Source: Neelides folsomi (taxonomy: Eukaryota; Arthropoda; Collembola; Neelipleona; Neelidae). From it: a DNA stretch of 64,000 bases. Numbering within the stretch: the first letter of the stretch is position 1; each line of letters starts with the position of its first letter. The stretch is from contig JAQGBZ010000017.1 in the NCBI GenBank assembly GCA_034687125.1, positions 124,001-188,000 on the forward strand. Direction: 5' to 3'. The position numbers were made by a program, and so were the translations under genes. Below the pieces are notes generated by a model. It had not been told where the DNA came from. It made no database searches and saw only the letters and a list, made by a program, of their open reading frames with translations. Below, piece by piece: positions 1 through 12,254 of this stretch.

Positions 1-1210
1 GTGAATAGCATAAAAGTAATTGTTCACTAATCATAATCAGATTTGTTTGAAGGTATGTAAGGTTTGTGAATTTGTACTGTATAAATTCTTATTTAAAGTT
101 TAAGCTTATTCACTATATACCTATTTAACTATAAATCTTTATAGACAATTTAAAATACAATTGAATACATTTTTAAAATTCATTTCTGAATCATTATTTC
201 TTCCATCAATCCTGAATTTAAAATAATTCATACACCCATACCATAAATATATTTAAGAATAAAGCCACTATTAGAATTAAATGATCCTTAAATTCGACCT
301 CATTACTGATCAATGGAGGATTAATTAATATAGTTAATTAAACAGTAGGTGGTAATATAAAAAGAGGATTGTGGTTCTCTGCATTTCAACTTCACCCGAC
401 CATGCAGCCCAAGAATCCCAATCAAATGCATCAATTGTGCAATGGATGCAAAGGGAGGTTGTGCAAGATATATAGAGCTTTCATGTGATCTTTATAGGAG
501 AGAAGTGGAAGCAATGTTGGGGGCCTATGGGAGATGGGGGGCAGGATATAGGGATCGGGAGAGTTGGTGAGCCAAGCGACAATGCATTAGAACAAGAACA
601 GTTCTTCAGGGGGTTCTTCAACTATACATTTGGTTTAAACAGCAGGAGAAAACCCATTCTTTTCTTTACATTAATATTTCCCGACTCTTTCTCCGGTCCA
701 ATCCATCTGACCCCAAAGAAGAGATCCTTTGGAGTCGATGATGGTCTACAGTTAACCCTTGTCCTTTCCCCTCACTCGTTCAATTCTAGAGAGGAAAGAT
801 AAAGATGGGGAATAAGTGTAAAATATAGAAAAAACAGCTTGAAAATGGAGACAGGAGTAAGATCTAATAATGTCGAAGGAGGACAGGAGAAAGAAGGTTC
901 ATTCTTACCACAAATAGCTCCGACAGGGATTTCGGCTCCAAGAGACGGGGACAGAAGGACTGCAATAACAAAGGATGACCTCATGACCTTAACGAAATCT
1001 GAGTTTCGGTCGGAAAGACAAATTAGCAGTCGAGCATGTTCGAGTCCGATTTCTTCAATTGTTGGGAGCACTCTTAATCAGTTAGTTGGATTTTCTTACT
1101 TATCACTGGACTTTTATTGAAATAGAGTTATAGTTTAAAAATTAAATTCATTAAAGATTAAACCGATGCGAGCAACCTATTTAAGCTAATTTTCTTGACA
1201 TATTTTCAGG
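1..1210. other. Upstream region of the PABIR gene, no gene recognised
   Basis: The first 360 bases are AT-rich with no open frame of note. From about 360 to 1120 the base composition is more even and short open frames occur on both strands, but none resembles a known family. A good splice donor (GA followed by gtaaga) lies at 857, and a splice acceptor ends at 1209 just before the PABIR start codon, so a non-coding first exon of PABIR probably lies here. The transcription start cannot be placed. Confidence 0.4.
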
Positions 1211-2575
1211 ATGAATTTAAAGAGGTCTTCATCAGCACCTATGATTAACCAACTTGGGACGACTCCTACAGATAGTGAATCTCCTGTCGTGACTGATACT
1301 GCTGGAGTAGTCAAAAGCTCTCCAGGGAATGTGACTTTAAGAAAAGACTCGATCGACGCTGAAATTGGAGATGCATCTTCGTTTGCTAATTCATTTTTAG
1401 CTTCGTTATCTGGAACAAGGCCTAGACGATTTTCCGCTAGCTTCAGTCCTGTAATTTCATTTTAATTGTTATTAATGGTTAAAGATAAGGAATGGTTTAC
1501 CTAGCAAATAACTCGTGAAACATAGTTTGTAATAACCATTGATGTTAGAGAGAAGTTTTGTTATTTGTAAAAGGGCAAAGACCTTATTCATTATTTTCAT
1601 TAGTTGGAATCATTGGAATCCACATAAATAAATAATTGTAGACTGTAGATGTATTTATGTAAGACTGGTTAAGTTATAGGAGTTATGAATTTTTAACTTA
1701 TTTATTAACGTTGCTCTAAAATATTTTGAATCACATTCCATAGGCATCGCCTGGTCCTGCACCAAATAGGGTCAGTCAGTTAAGACATGAAAATACAGCG
1801 GATTGGGAGACGGCAAGTGAAAAAGAGTTTCACGGAACTGTTAATATTGCTCAGTCTTGGGAAGATTTATCATTGGTGAGAATTCAAAAATTATATTTTA
1901 AAACGATTCAAACAAGCTATTCACTAAATACATAGTTTACTTCGCGAGCTTTGATATTTTACTGAACTTTAAACAATTACTTCAATTACCGATTTGATTT
2001 AATAGGAGTCGATGTCAATGGAAGTTCCTATGAGACGTCCAAGCATATCAGATCAATTATGGCTCACTATGCCTGTTTTTTCTGGAAATTCCGCTTCTGC
2101 TTCGGCTTCTTCATCACCGGCAGCTTCACCTCGCGTTATTTCTCGGTTTTCTCCTGCCCTCGGGTCTCCTTCTCCGACAAGGAAAAGTTTCACAACAAGA
2201 CGATCGTTGAGTCCTATTGCTGTCAGACCAAGCGTCTTAGGTATTAACCAAATAATTAATTATTTAATAGTAATATTTAATAGGGAGAATCCTAAAAATT
2301 GTGATTTATCAGGTGTGAAGCGAAAATGTGATTGGGATGCAATGGATTGTTCACCACAACCTGCGAAGAGAATTGGCGGTCTCCTCACTTTCCAGCCAAG
2401 TCCAAGTTCGCATATGAACCATATGATGCACGAAGATTCGCCAAATTCTTTCGAAACTGAATCTTCAGTTTCTTCAGGAGGGCGAGACTCGCCCTTTTTT
2501 CGAATTATGGATTCTCCCGTTAACTCTCCAGGAACATCCCCTCATCCGAATATTAATTTCCTAAACCAAAAATAA
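1211..2575 (+). CDS. PABIR1: PABIR/FAM122 family PP2A-B55 inhibitor
   Basis: Four coding exons, 1211-1450, 1744-1875, 2006-2240 and 2313-2575, join in phase to 289 residues, the family's usual size. The start follows directly on a splice acceptor (ttttcag then gATG), so the leader is on an upstream exon. Family marks are in the right order: LKRSSSAPMINQL near the N-terminus, which matches the phosphorylated SxSAP site of FAM122A that CHK1 targets; a short acidic region ending IAQSWEDLSL (residues about 115-124), which corresponds to the PP2A-B55 binding helix; SPSPTRKSFTTRRSLSPI and RPSVLG; and VKRKCDWD, a likely nuclear signal. Known members bind the B55 subunit of PP2A and block its phosphatase activity in the nucleus at mitotic entry. 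The protein is otherwise low in complexity and rich in Ser and Pro. Function is inferred from these motifs. Confidence 0.88.
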
Positions 2576-5276
2576 TTTCTCCACTGTCATTTGTTATCTC
2601 CTTAAACGCTAATCAAAAATCACATAACCTACCTATTGGAAAACAATCATTAGTATCATTAGGCTTGTTAGTGTTGTTAATATATCTAGTAGATAGTTGA
2701 AGCCTGTAAATCCGAGTGTGTAAATATTAGTTGACATGTTTATTGTATAGATAAGTTATATATTTGTAGTATTAGATGATATGTTAAATGTTAATTCATT
2801 TTAAAATTTGTTATTTAATTGTAATTTTTCTATTTTGACTGGAAAGTTGGAGATGTTAAAGCAAATTGAGAGATTTCTTCTTTGAATTGATATTCTGGAT
2901 ATTTTAATCATGCTCACTCATTTTTATTTATAATGTAAAAGCAATTATAGCAATACGTGTCAGTTGAAACGACATTTAAATTGAAACTCTTTAATTAGAA
3001 AATAATGATTTGTATGCTTTGTTTTAATAATTAAGGATATGAAAGGCAAATAATGTTAAACTTAAATAATACTATATGTAGTTATTTGAAGTTATTTCTG
3101 GTTAGTTGGAACCGTTTTAATATTGGTTTTAAAACTTTTGATATTAAGTCTTAGAGTTAAAGACGTTAAAGGTTAAGATTCATTTCTTTTGAGATAAAGA
3201 ACTGACTTCGAGTTAAACATTATTTTATTATAATACATAACTATTAGTTTAGTCGATTCAAGAAATTTAGAACTTTTAAATGAAGATTAACGGAATGGAT
3301 AGTGATATAAGAAATGTAAAATTTCCCTATAAATAAACGTGTTTGCAAGTGAGTTCTAACTGATAAATATTATAGAGATACAATAGTTTGAAGAGAAATA
3401 GAGATTGAGAGACAATGCGCTGGACGCCTGCGATCTATAAAATAACTTTAAACAATTAGCAATATGAATGCCTATTTAACTTTAGTTTAACAATTTCGTT
3501 CTAGCATGCATAAATGCGTATGTGCTTTTTTGTTTATCATTGAATAGGATAATTAAACATGTTCCTGTTCTTGATAATCATTTATTTGACCTTTAGTGAA
3601 ATTGTAAATTATATTTTCAGTGATTTTAATGTCGAATGAAGAATTCAGAGAAATAATTCATATAACTTTATATGTTGCATGCATTTTTTAGATTATCCCT
3701 ACTTGAATATTTTAACCGTGTTTCGAGACAACATAATATATATTGCGTATTCCAAGAATATTCACATGATGTAAATATTATATAAAATACATATTATATG
3801 TATAAACGTATTTATTTATATTTATTACCGATTAGCACGATTAGATCTGCAGCAAATAATTTGGTTGAATCTTCAAACCTAATTTGTAATAAGCTGTTGA
3901 ATTTCTCTAAGCTAAGTAATTTGGCTATACATAATTATAAAAATTTATTTTCACAATTCACGCTGAAATATTGTAAAACTACAAGATTTTTTTTTCGACA
4001 GTTAAAACACGGGTTGTTCTAGTCAAAGGGGTTAATATTACCACATTGTATTTATTCTAATGAGATTTCAGCGTGTTATTGTAAGCGACATTCAGATTTT
4101 ACAACTTATGTTTTTAATTATATATAATAATGAATTGATTTCGTGGTTCAGTTTAATAAATTTGATATTTACTGATATATTTATATTATGTAAATATATA
4201 TTATTGTTAAATATTTATGTATAATTATATTTAAATAAAATCATTTAAATATAAATGCTTCTTGAAAGTAAACTGGATTTTCGGAAAGAAACATTAATTT
4301 CTTTAAAGATTATGGAGTTAAGTAATTAATAACATCCCTAATTTATTGGGAAAACATGCAAAAAATTGGGGAAATCATACGTATATTGTCCTATCATGTT
4401 ATTGTTAAAAGTTCATACTATTTGTATCATTTAGAATATAATGTGAAAAAATATGGTATAAAACTGCAGTTTTATGTTTCGAAATAAAACTACTACACAA
4501 GGAAAAGGCTATTTGTTTTTTGATGCCCAAATAAATCAGACTATAATTTCTTCAATGAGACATCAATACCTTTTTATACATCATACTTAATAAACATTTG
4601 ACAAATAATTTAATTTTCATAATAAACCACTGACCAAAACTAATTACACCACGTCATTGTAATTTCTATATAAAAGTGTTTGTAATTTTAAGTTCTGCAA
4701 ATTGGCTTCCTTATTTCTGAGCATTTGATGAGGTAAATCAATTTGATCAATAATGCTATTTATTTTTATGAGATTTTAGTTTAGAAACATTGAAGAGGTG
4801 TAAGTGATTGTGGCATTAAAAATGAGATTTACCAAATTGTGGCAGTCATTTGGTCATCCAACAAACATTGTCACTTGTTAGAGAGAAGATATGTGAAGGA
4901 GATGTGGTGGTGAGGGGGTATTGGAGAAAGGGAGGCGAATCCCCTGCAGCAGCCCATCGAGCAGTCATCATCTTTCTCTGGGAGGATCGAGGCGGCTGAG
5001 GTGCTCACTCTCCGGACAGGCCGCCTAATGATTTCTCCCACCCAGTTTGGGCAGAATCGAGAGTCAGTCGAAAGGATCACTACCTTTGGGGGTCTCATCA
5101 AACGTCTGAGCCTTTCATACAATTGCGAGGGCCTAGTCAGTGACCAGAAGCGGATCGCCGTCCGCTTCGGCATCCGATTCCAAGTCCGAGTTGAAGACTG
5201 TCTCGCTCGTCAGATCCAAGCACCTCTCCGCCTTCCGTCCCGATTCCTCCCAGCCCTCCCTTCCTCACCCGCCATC
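2576..5276. other. AT-rich 3' flank of PABIR and upstream flank of LDAF1
   Basis: About 2.7 kb with no supported gene. The left 2.2 kb is very AT-rich and contains a possible poly(A) signal (AATAAA) near 3331. From about 4860 the composition becomes more balanced; 5001-5276 is an open frame running into the first LDAF1 exon, which I read as 5' untranslated leader because it resembles no family and ATG codons at 5277 precede the glutamine run. Confidence 0.4.
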
Positions 5277-5328
5277 ATGATGATGGCTGGACAACAACAA
5301 CAACAACAGCGGCAGATTACCCAAAGAG
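5277..5328 (+). CDS. LDAF1: LDAF1 alternative first coding exon A (polyglutamine)
   Basis: Encodes MMMAGQQQQQQRQITQR plus one base, then a donor gtaatt. The CAA/CAG run gives six glutamines. An open frame continues upstream to 5001 without a stop, so a longer N-terminus cannot be excluded, but the triple ATG is the simplest start. The phase agrees with the acceptor at 8660. Confidence 0.5.
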
Positions 5329-8300
5329 GTAATTTTTTTATTTTAACATGGTTCAAAGACAAGTTTCGGTCAAGCAGAGGTGATTTGTGAGGAATGGGGG
5401 GATTGTCATTTGACTTCTTTTTAACCAATCTTATATCCACAACATGCCATTTAATCAATAGAGAGTTTAAAGTCAAAATACTCTTCAGCCAAAGGTTACC
5501 TTTATCTTTGGTGGAGAAAGAGGCAATGCGAGAATTAATGTATAAGATAACCGAGTTGATAGTTTTACAATATTTTTATCATCCTACCATTTTTTCACAA
5601 AGTCATCACTCCTTGAAATCCCATTTTTATCTCTTTCTTATTTCGTAAGTATTCTTTCATTCTTTTTTAAAATATCTTTATTCTTTATCAACCTGATTTA
5701 ACGCTTTTTGATTCATAAACTTCATTTTGATTCATGTAGCTCGAAGCCCATTAAAAATAATTACTCCCAACCTGGAAAATTAGAAATTATAAAATGTGTT
5801 ATTCCAAACATATTGTGAAAAACTGAGGATTGATTAACTTGTTGCATTCAATTCAATTGTTCACACTGGATTTTGTTGTTTGAACTTTGTATGGTGGAAA
5901 ATTGAGAATTGGGGTCCTTGAAGGTCCTTCCTTCCCAATCACTCCCCATGCACATGCTGTTGGGGATTCTTCCCTTTGTGCCTTTCTGTAAAAATACATT
6001 GTGCACGCAGTGAGTGCATGTCTTTCTTGGCTGTTGAAGGTAAGAGAGAGATTCTCCTTTGCCCAAACTCCATATAAAGGTCCATATCTCTATCCCTCGT
6101 GGACACGTTGTCGAAATAGAAAAAGCATTTCCACTTCCTATTCCTGCATACTTCTTGCTCCTAATGTAAATACTATGTAGGAAACTGAGATACATATTTC
6201 ATATAGTTATTACATATACCTCATCCGCATTATCACCTCCATTGAATCTCATGTCATTTCACGAGCAAGAAACACTAATTGTATAAAAAGAAAGATAAAA
6301 AAGCAACCTCTATTTCCCTTCATGTGAGACACAATCCTGATTGTGTGAGCTTATTTCATTTTAAGTTGTGGGTGAGGAAGGAGATCTAATCTAGTCGTCT
6401 GTCAAATACCCGGTGTTTCCACCATGGTGTCCGTCTCGGTCGAAGAGGAACAGAAGGATCCTCAAGAGAAGCCAAAGATCGAGAAAGCTTCTGCAGAAGA
6501 CCTCATCACTAAACTGTTAGAGGCCGTGGGGAAGCTCCTCCTTGTTCTCACAACGTCCGAAGGTGAGGAACTCGACCGGGATGAAACTAGGAGACTAGGC
6601 CAAATACAATCGTCAACAGCCTCGAAACCCGTTGCTGCTGTCCATGCTAAATTTTGCCTTCATAATACCAAATATCTCTCTTTCACGTGTAGGAAAATGA
6701 ATTGAGGGTCTTGGGACGCTCATTAGGTCGCCATTCGGTGAGCGAGTGTTCCGAGAGTTGAGAGTTTGGACTCCATTCCATGATAATACATTCCTATCAC
6801 CGAGTCCGCCAACTCTCCTTCATACATATTTAGCAATTGGTATAAAAACCTACGTTGACAGATGTCAAATTCAAGTTCATGAGAGGGAAAATTAGCAATA
6901 ATTCGCGAGAGATCTCCAACTCCTTCAACTCTCACATATTACTGTCTTTTGGAGGGTGGGTGCGGAGGCGTGGTGAGCTGCGTACAATATTTATCTTATT
7001 CACATATACTTCTTCATAATATAATCTCAAACAGCTGGGCAGTGAACTTTTTGCAGATTGCAGAATCTTGAATTCACCCAACCGGTTGACTCAATTGCTC
7101 CCCCCTTCTTCATTGTGGGAGGGAATGCGTATATAGAGGATTTTAAGTACACATCATAAGTAGATGATAGTTGAACATAGTGGGTTTTGTGGCCGCTCGG
7201 CAGGTTCGACTGCGGGTTCGGCAGGACTCATAGATGTACGTATTTCCCCCAATGTCGTTCTTTCCAAAGCAACAAGCAAGATAGAGTTTACAATTTCATC
7301 AGTTCCTTCACCTTTCACCTTCGCATTGTTTCACCATAACTGAAGCTCTCATTCCCCACTTTGCACACATACACACTATTTATAACAATCATGATGAGGA
7401 ATATTATATCGTAATAAAGCTGAGGCACTTGACAATATTATAAGTGCTGGAGAGATATCTATTATCACGAGAATGTGCGAGGGAGATGAAGTGAGTAACT
7501 GCCACGGAAGATGGATTGGGCGATCCCTTAGCTTTTCATTGTCGAGGGTTGAGAGCCATTGAGAGGGATGATGGAGCTGGAGATGAAAAATAAGAGATTT
7601 GAGTCGGGGGATTTTGCTGTTAGGACTATTAGAGCCACGAAACCTCAACCCCGAGGCACATGAAACGTGGAGAGTCTCTATGTTCATCTTGGATGTGAAG
7701 TTAGGAAAGGGTGAAAAAAGTGGATTTCCTTGAGCTCCCATCTCTTCATGTTGGAACGAGGATTCCGAGTGAAGTTCAACCCTCAGTCGCTCCTTCCTCT
7801 CTCGACCAAGACATTGGCCAGTCCTCTACTTGACACGAAAGAATTTTAAAGGGCCTCCATCATGTGCCCTAAACGTACAATAAGTTTGTTTGACGTCGTA
7901 GGATCCGGTGTCAACTCCCTCAGAGAGCTTGGATGGGAAACGGCCTTTTTCGAACAACAAATGAGAGATCGGTTCCAGGTATTTGGTAAGCACAGTTTTT
8001 ACTATTCCAACCCAATCCTCCCAATCCCAATCATGTTTTATAACGTTAGATATTCTCCTACCGAGTTATGTAAGAATCTTTATTGACTATTTATATTTAC
8101 AAGGAAGTTTACAGAGGATATATCGGCTAAAGTCTACGTGATTCTTGGACTTTATACTATTTAATCTATTTAGGATTTTTAAAAGAACAATTTATATAAT
8201 ATTCCCTTTTTTCGTCCTTCGATTTGAATATATGAGGATTGATGAGGAAGGAGTTATTACTTTGGGTAGAAGAGTAACTTGTATTTTATAGTCGATAGGG

Positions 8301-9255
8301 TGAGAGAGTGAGTCCAATTGTGCAAGTTTTTTTATAAAGTCATTAACATATATTTCCACGAGTGATGACCAAGTAAGAAATTGTATAAAGAGAGAAAAAA
8401 TAATTCAGAGGAGAGAGCTATAAAAGTCTTGTGCTGGTCGAGTAAGTGTACCGAAACAGAGCGAGACACTTGCTAGATTCGCTGTACTTTGGACACCTAT
8501 GTATCTACTATGTACTCAACGTGATATTTAATTTTTCATAAAGATAGAGATATGAATTGAAGACGGGAAAGTGATAAATGATATTTATAAAAAAGAGGCA
8601 AGGAATTACTTTGCTGGTCTAGTGATTTTGAATGAAATTTTCCTCTTTTGTAATTACAGGTCAGCGGATGTCGGCCATTGGGATCCGGATTCCTGCAGGA
8701 ATGAATTGGATTGCAGAAAGCGCTAAAAGTTACAGTGCTGAGCATCCGATCACTGCCTTGACACTCTTCGCCCTCGCCATCACCTGTAGTCTCCCCATCG
8801 TCGTCTTCCTCGCTTTCGCCATTGGAACGATTTTCCTCACATTCCTCGGATTCCTCTTCGTTGAAGGTTTGTAATCTTATTTTTTATTTTATTTCATTCT
8901 TTTAATACCCAATTTTGCTTAAGCATTTCGATTAATCGTTATTTTAAATTATAATTTAGGAACTGTCCTCACATTCGCCCTCGTCATCCTAGGAGCTGTT
9001 CTCGTGACGGTAGGTTTCTTCACGTTGACGTTCCTCTCTTGTGGTCTCCTGGCGTATCTCGTAGCGTGGAAGACTTATTCATTCATCATCGAACACGAGG
9101 AGCTCCGGAAGATCTTCTCTTATTTTCCCATCGTAGGGACCATTTTCAATCAACCGATCCACAGCGGGGCTAACGGTGACGCTCCGAAGATCCCCAACGG
9201 CGACGATTTTGAAGAAGGAGAAGAAAGTGACGAGAGCCTTGCTCATACCGACTGA
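5277..9255 (+). CDS. LDAF1: LDAF1/promethin, lipid droplet assembly factor, three alternative first exons
   Basis: Two common exons, 8660-8866 and 8960-9255, encode the conserved core: AESAKSYSAEHPITALTLF, then alternating hydrophobic stretches (ALAITCSLPIVVFLAFAIG, FLTFLGFLFVEG, LTFALVILGAVLVTVGFF) and FLSCGLLAYLVAWKTYSF, followed by an acidic tail (EEGEESDES). This is the promethin hairpin-membrane fold; the PFLAFTLL and LEG-type spacing agree with human LDAF1. In animals LDAF1 binds seipin in the ER and marks where lipid droplets form. Three upstream exons (5277-5328, 6424-6562, 7862-7985) each begin with ATG and end one base into a codon, and each joins the acceptor at 8660 to make a glycine codon. 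The predicted proteins are 184, 213 and 208 residues. The introns hold no other gene I can support. The family call is strong; use of each first exon is inferred. Confidence 0.8.
6424..6562 (+). CDS. LDAF1: LDAF1 alternative first coding exon B
   Basis: Starts at an ATG in an excellent context (CCACCATGG) and encodes 46 residues plus one base before a gtgagg donor. The peptide is a charged segment (EEEQKDPQEKPKIEKASAED) followed by an amphipathic stretch, LITKLLEAVGKLLLVLTTSE, that could pack on a membrane surface. The phase agrees with the acceptor at 8660. No similarity to the other first exons. Confidence 0.6.
7862..7985 (+). CDS. LDAF1: LDAF1 alternative first coding exon C
   Basis: Encodes 41 residues from MCPKRTISLFDVV to FFEQQMRDRFQVF plus one base, then a gtaagc donor. 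It is the first exon nearest the common exons (intron 674 bases) and its phase fits. The sequence resembles neither exon A nor exon B. Confidence 0.55.
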
Positions 9256-10067
9256 CCATCACTTAAATATCCTCAATAGCGGAAAATATCACAAATTTAG
9301 GGTAGTAATTCGTTATTCCATCTTTATACTGATATAACTTATTATATTATATAACCGTTAAAGAATTTATTTCTTATAAATGCATTGTTAATTGAAGATA
9401 AGCTTATAATATATTATACACATACACTAAAAAACAGAGATTGAAAAGAAAATCACGAACGAATAATTATATTGTAAACAGACACACAATGTAAGCTCAT
9501 CTCAAATAAATGTAAAAAGATGTTTAAAGATTTAACAAAAAATCAATCTTTTATTAAATTACTCACAATAACAATCAAACATAATTAGACATACAACATC
9601 ATCATAAAGCATCATTTGATCTCGTAAATCCTTTTCATAATAATTTAATCAGTCAGTTGTAGAAGGAAAATCAAAACTAACACATCATAACATCGTCTGA
9701 ATAATTCAAACTGAATTGATTCATAAACATCAAGACTTGATCTTATTCTAGGGAGTATTGCAATTGTAAATTTATATTTATTGTAAATTGTATAAATAAA
9801 TATTATTTTTATGATAATAAATATCATTTCATCGTATCATATTATCATCTAACATCAAATGTTTATTTAATGCTTTAGGGAGAAAATGGAGCTTAACAGG
9901 TTGGGTGAATTTCTCTCACTGAAAAGTGAGTATGAATGCGACTAAATGAAAGGCAGCGCGGTTCTCGAAGGATTGCAAGAGCTAATAAATTGTAAAATGT
10001 TAAAAACTTAAATGTAATTTATAATCAAGTTGGAAGTTGGATTGAGACAAGTTATAAAAGAACTACG
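9256..10067. other. LDAF1 3' flank and LCMT1 upstream region
   Basis: AT-rich, no gene. A possible LDAF1 poly(A) signal (AATAAA, near 9503) is present. The last 200 bases before 10068 should hold the LCMT1 promoter, but no clear TATA box is seen. Confidence 0.4.
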
Positions 10068-11438
10068 ATGAGTGATATTCGATCTCATGGGGATGAGGCG
10101 GTTCAGGCCACCAACGACGATGCAACGGTGTGTAAGCGATCCGCTGTCCATCTCGGGTATTGGAAGGACGAGTTTTTGGAACATTTCGTCAGAGGACCAG
10201 TCGTCCGGAAAGCTCCAGAGATCAATCGGGGTTATTTTACAAGAACTAATGGAGTTTATACCCTTGTCCTCCGAGCTCTTGAGAAAATTGCTGAAGAAGC
10301 CTCAGAAAAAGTTGAGAAGAAGAACTTTGTACAAATTGTGAACCTCGGTTGTGGATTTGACACCATTTACTGGAGACTCTCAAGAGACGAGACGATTCAG
10401 AATATTTCGAAGAATTGTTCAATTTCTACCTTCATTGACGTCGACTTCCCGGCCACCACAGTCAAAAAAGTCCAATGCATTAAGAATTCAAAAGAATTGC
10501 TGTCAAGTATTGATAATGAAGGTATAATCGAAATTGCAATATAAAGGCGAATATAATATAAAACCATTATTACAAAAAACATAAAAATTTTAACCCACGT
10601 TTTTCTTGTTTTAGATGGAGAAATAAGCATTAGTAAATATGAACTTCATTCAGAAGTGTATCATCTTGTCGGATGTGACTTAAGAGACACAAAAGAAGTA
10701 TGATCAAAGAGTTTAATAACTCATTATTTTTATAAACTCAGCGCTGGCTCTGTAAGATAATTAGTTTAATATATTTTAATTGTTTACAGCTCACGAACAA
10801 GTTCATAGGATGTGGAATAAAATTTGAACGGCCTACTATTTTTGTTTCCGAATGTGTTCTCGTCTACTTGGAAGGAGAATCATCAAAAAATCTTTTATCT
10901 TGGATCAATGAGAAATTCAAAAATTCACTTTTTATTAATTACGAACAAGTAAATTCTCACATTCTTTCTAAATAATTACAATTTCATTTATTATTTGCTC
11001 TCTTTAGTTGTGATAATTTTTTCATAATAATTTCAGGTCAATATGTCAGATAAATTTGCTGAAGTAATGGTGTCAAACTTAAACCAACGTGGGTGCCATT
11101 TAGCAGGAGTTGACCATTGCAAAGACTTAAATACTCAAAAGAATAGGTGATTTAGATTTACTATATAATACTCACTTTCTCACATTACTAAAATTTAAAT
11201 TGAATGAAATTGAATGTGTAAAATCTTCAATTTCAGGTTCACAGAAACAGGCTGGGTCAATGTAAATGTGTGGACCATGAACGACGTGTATAAGAATATT
11301 TCAAAGAAGGAAATTCAGAGAATTGAAAAGATTGAGATGTTGGATGAACAAGAATTATTGAGTCAGCTTTTCCACCATTATGCCATTACCGTTGCTCATA
11401 CGCTTGATTACACTTTCGAGTCAGTTGGATTCTCATAA
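10068..11438 (+). CDS. LCMT1: Leucine carboxyl methyltransferase 1 (PP2A methylase)
   Basis: Five exons, 10068-10521, 10615-10697, 10790-10948, 11037-11146 and 11237-11438, join in phase to 335 residues; human LCMT1 has 334. The enzyme uses S-adenosylmethionine to methylate the C-terminal leucine of the PP2A catalytic subunit, which favours assembly with B subunits. Visible marks: KAPEINRGYFTRTNGV near residue 50; the SAM-binding loop VNLGCGFDTIYWRL at about 91-104; LVGCDLRD; FVSECVLVYLE, the family's (A/S)ECVLVYM block; and FINYEQVNMSDKFAEVM. The C-terminal KEIQRIEKIEMLDEQELLSQLFHHY also fits. It begins 812 bases after LDAF1 on the same strand. No broken or missing part was noticed. Confidence 0.95.
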
Positions 11439-12050
11439 ATAATCTCAATCTCCCTACTAACCTTTTTGGATATTACTTTGTAAAAAATTATGTTGAATTG
11501 TAAGTGTTCTAATATGATCCTTTGCCTTCTCACAATCTCCCTTCTATGAGCCAAAGGAATAAAAGACATTGGCATCCAAGTTCTTTGTTTATTATTTATC
11601 AAAAACCAATTCCCAAACATAACATGAATCATAATTCATAATGTTAATATGAATAGAACAACTTTAAAATTTAATAATTTCTATCCTCTAACTTCTATCA
11701 AGAATGTTAATTAATTACTCAACTAATTAATATTTAATAATACGCATATTAATCTGGCGACAAATGAATGGATCATTGTTACATTTCAATTCCAACTTCC
11801 TAAAAGTATTAGTACTTTAACTAGGATAGTAAAACTAAATTAATTTTATAAAATTTAAAACCACTTTAAACTTTAAAAGCATAGCTGAATAGTTATAAGT
11901 TACTTAAGTAAAGAGCAACTGTATTTGTTGTTAGTTTTTTTAAGAAAATGGGCAATGCATTATTTAAAGTTAAAATTATTTATATTGTGTAAGAGTATAG
12001 TGATGGAACTAATTAGTAAGTGAAGTTCCAGTGTCGGTTTCTTAAGTTAG
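11439..12050. other. LCMT1 3' flank
   Basis: A likely LCMT1 poly(A) signal (AATAAA, 11558-11563) lies 120 bases past the stop. The remainder is AT-rich with nothing recognisable. Confidence 0.4.
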
Positions 12051-12254
12051 AAAACGGCGGTTTGGCGAGTGAAGCGAGGTTTGTTAGCAGCTGCAGCCGC
12101 TCTCGCCCTCGTGGGCATCTGGATGCTGAGGGGCTTGAGCTTGGAGATCTACGGCTGTCAAAGGAAATCGTTTATTCCTGCGGACGAAACCGAAAGCGAC
12201 TACGCAGACACGAACGTACAACTTACAATTAAATGCAAAGTGGAGAGAAAGTAA
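12051..12254 (+). CDS. Unidentified small open frame with one hydrophobic segment
   Basis: A GC-rich island in very AT-rich surroundings holds an open frame that follows a possible splice acceptor (aagttag, ending 12050) and stops at 12254. It reads KTAVWRVKRG, then a membrane-like stretch LLAAAAALALVGIWML, then a short tail with a basic end. There is no ATG at the left end: it would need a GTG, or an upstream exon such as the ATG at 11948 (MGNALFK) with a weak gttaaa donor. I recognise no family. It may be a small membrane or secreted protein exon, a non-coding RNA exon, or chance. The sharp change in composition is the main reason to list it. Confidence 0.25.
   Translation, partial: KTAVWRVKRGLLAAAAALALVGIWMLRGLSLEIYGCQRKSFIPADETESDYADTNVQLTIKCKVERK

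Noticed and set aside
485-1120. Overlapping open frames on both strands left of PABIR
   Set aside because: None shows family likeness or joins in phase with the PABIR exon, whose start codon is supplied on its own exon at 1211.
5001-5276. Open frame of 92 codons ahead of the first LDAF1 exon
   Set aside because: It is in frame with the polyglutamine exon but begins with no good start, resembles nothing, and is followed by three ATG codons; more likely leader sequence.
5848-6195. 115-codon minus-strand frame within an LDAF1 intron
   Set aside because: No motif, no splice logic, low-complexity residues; chance frame.
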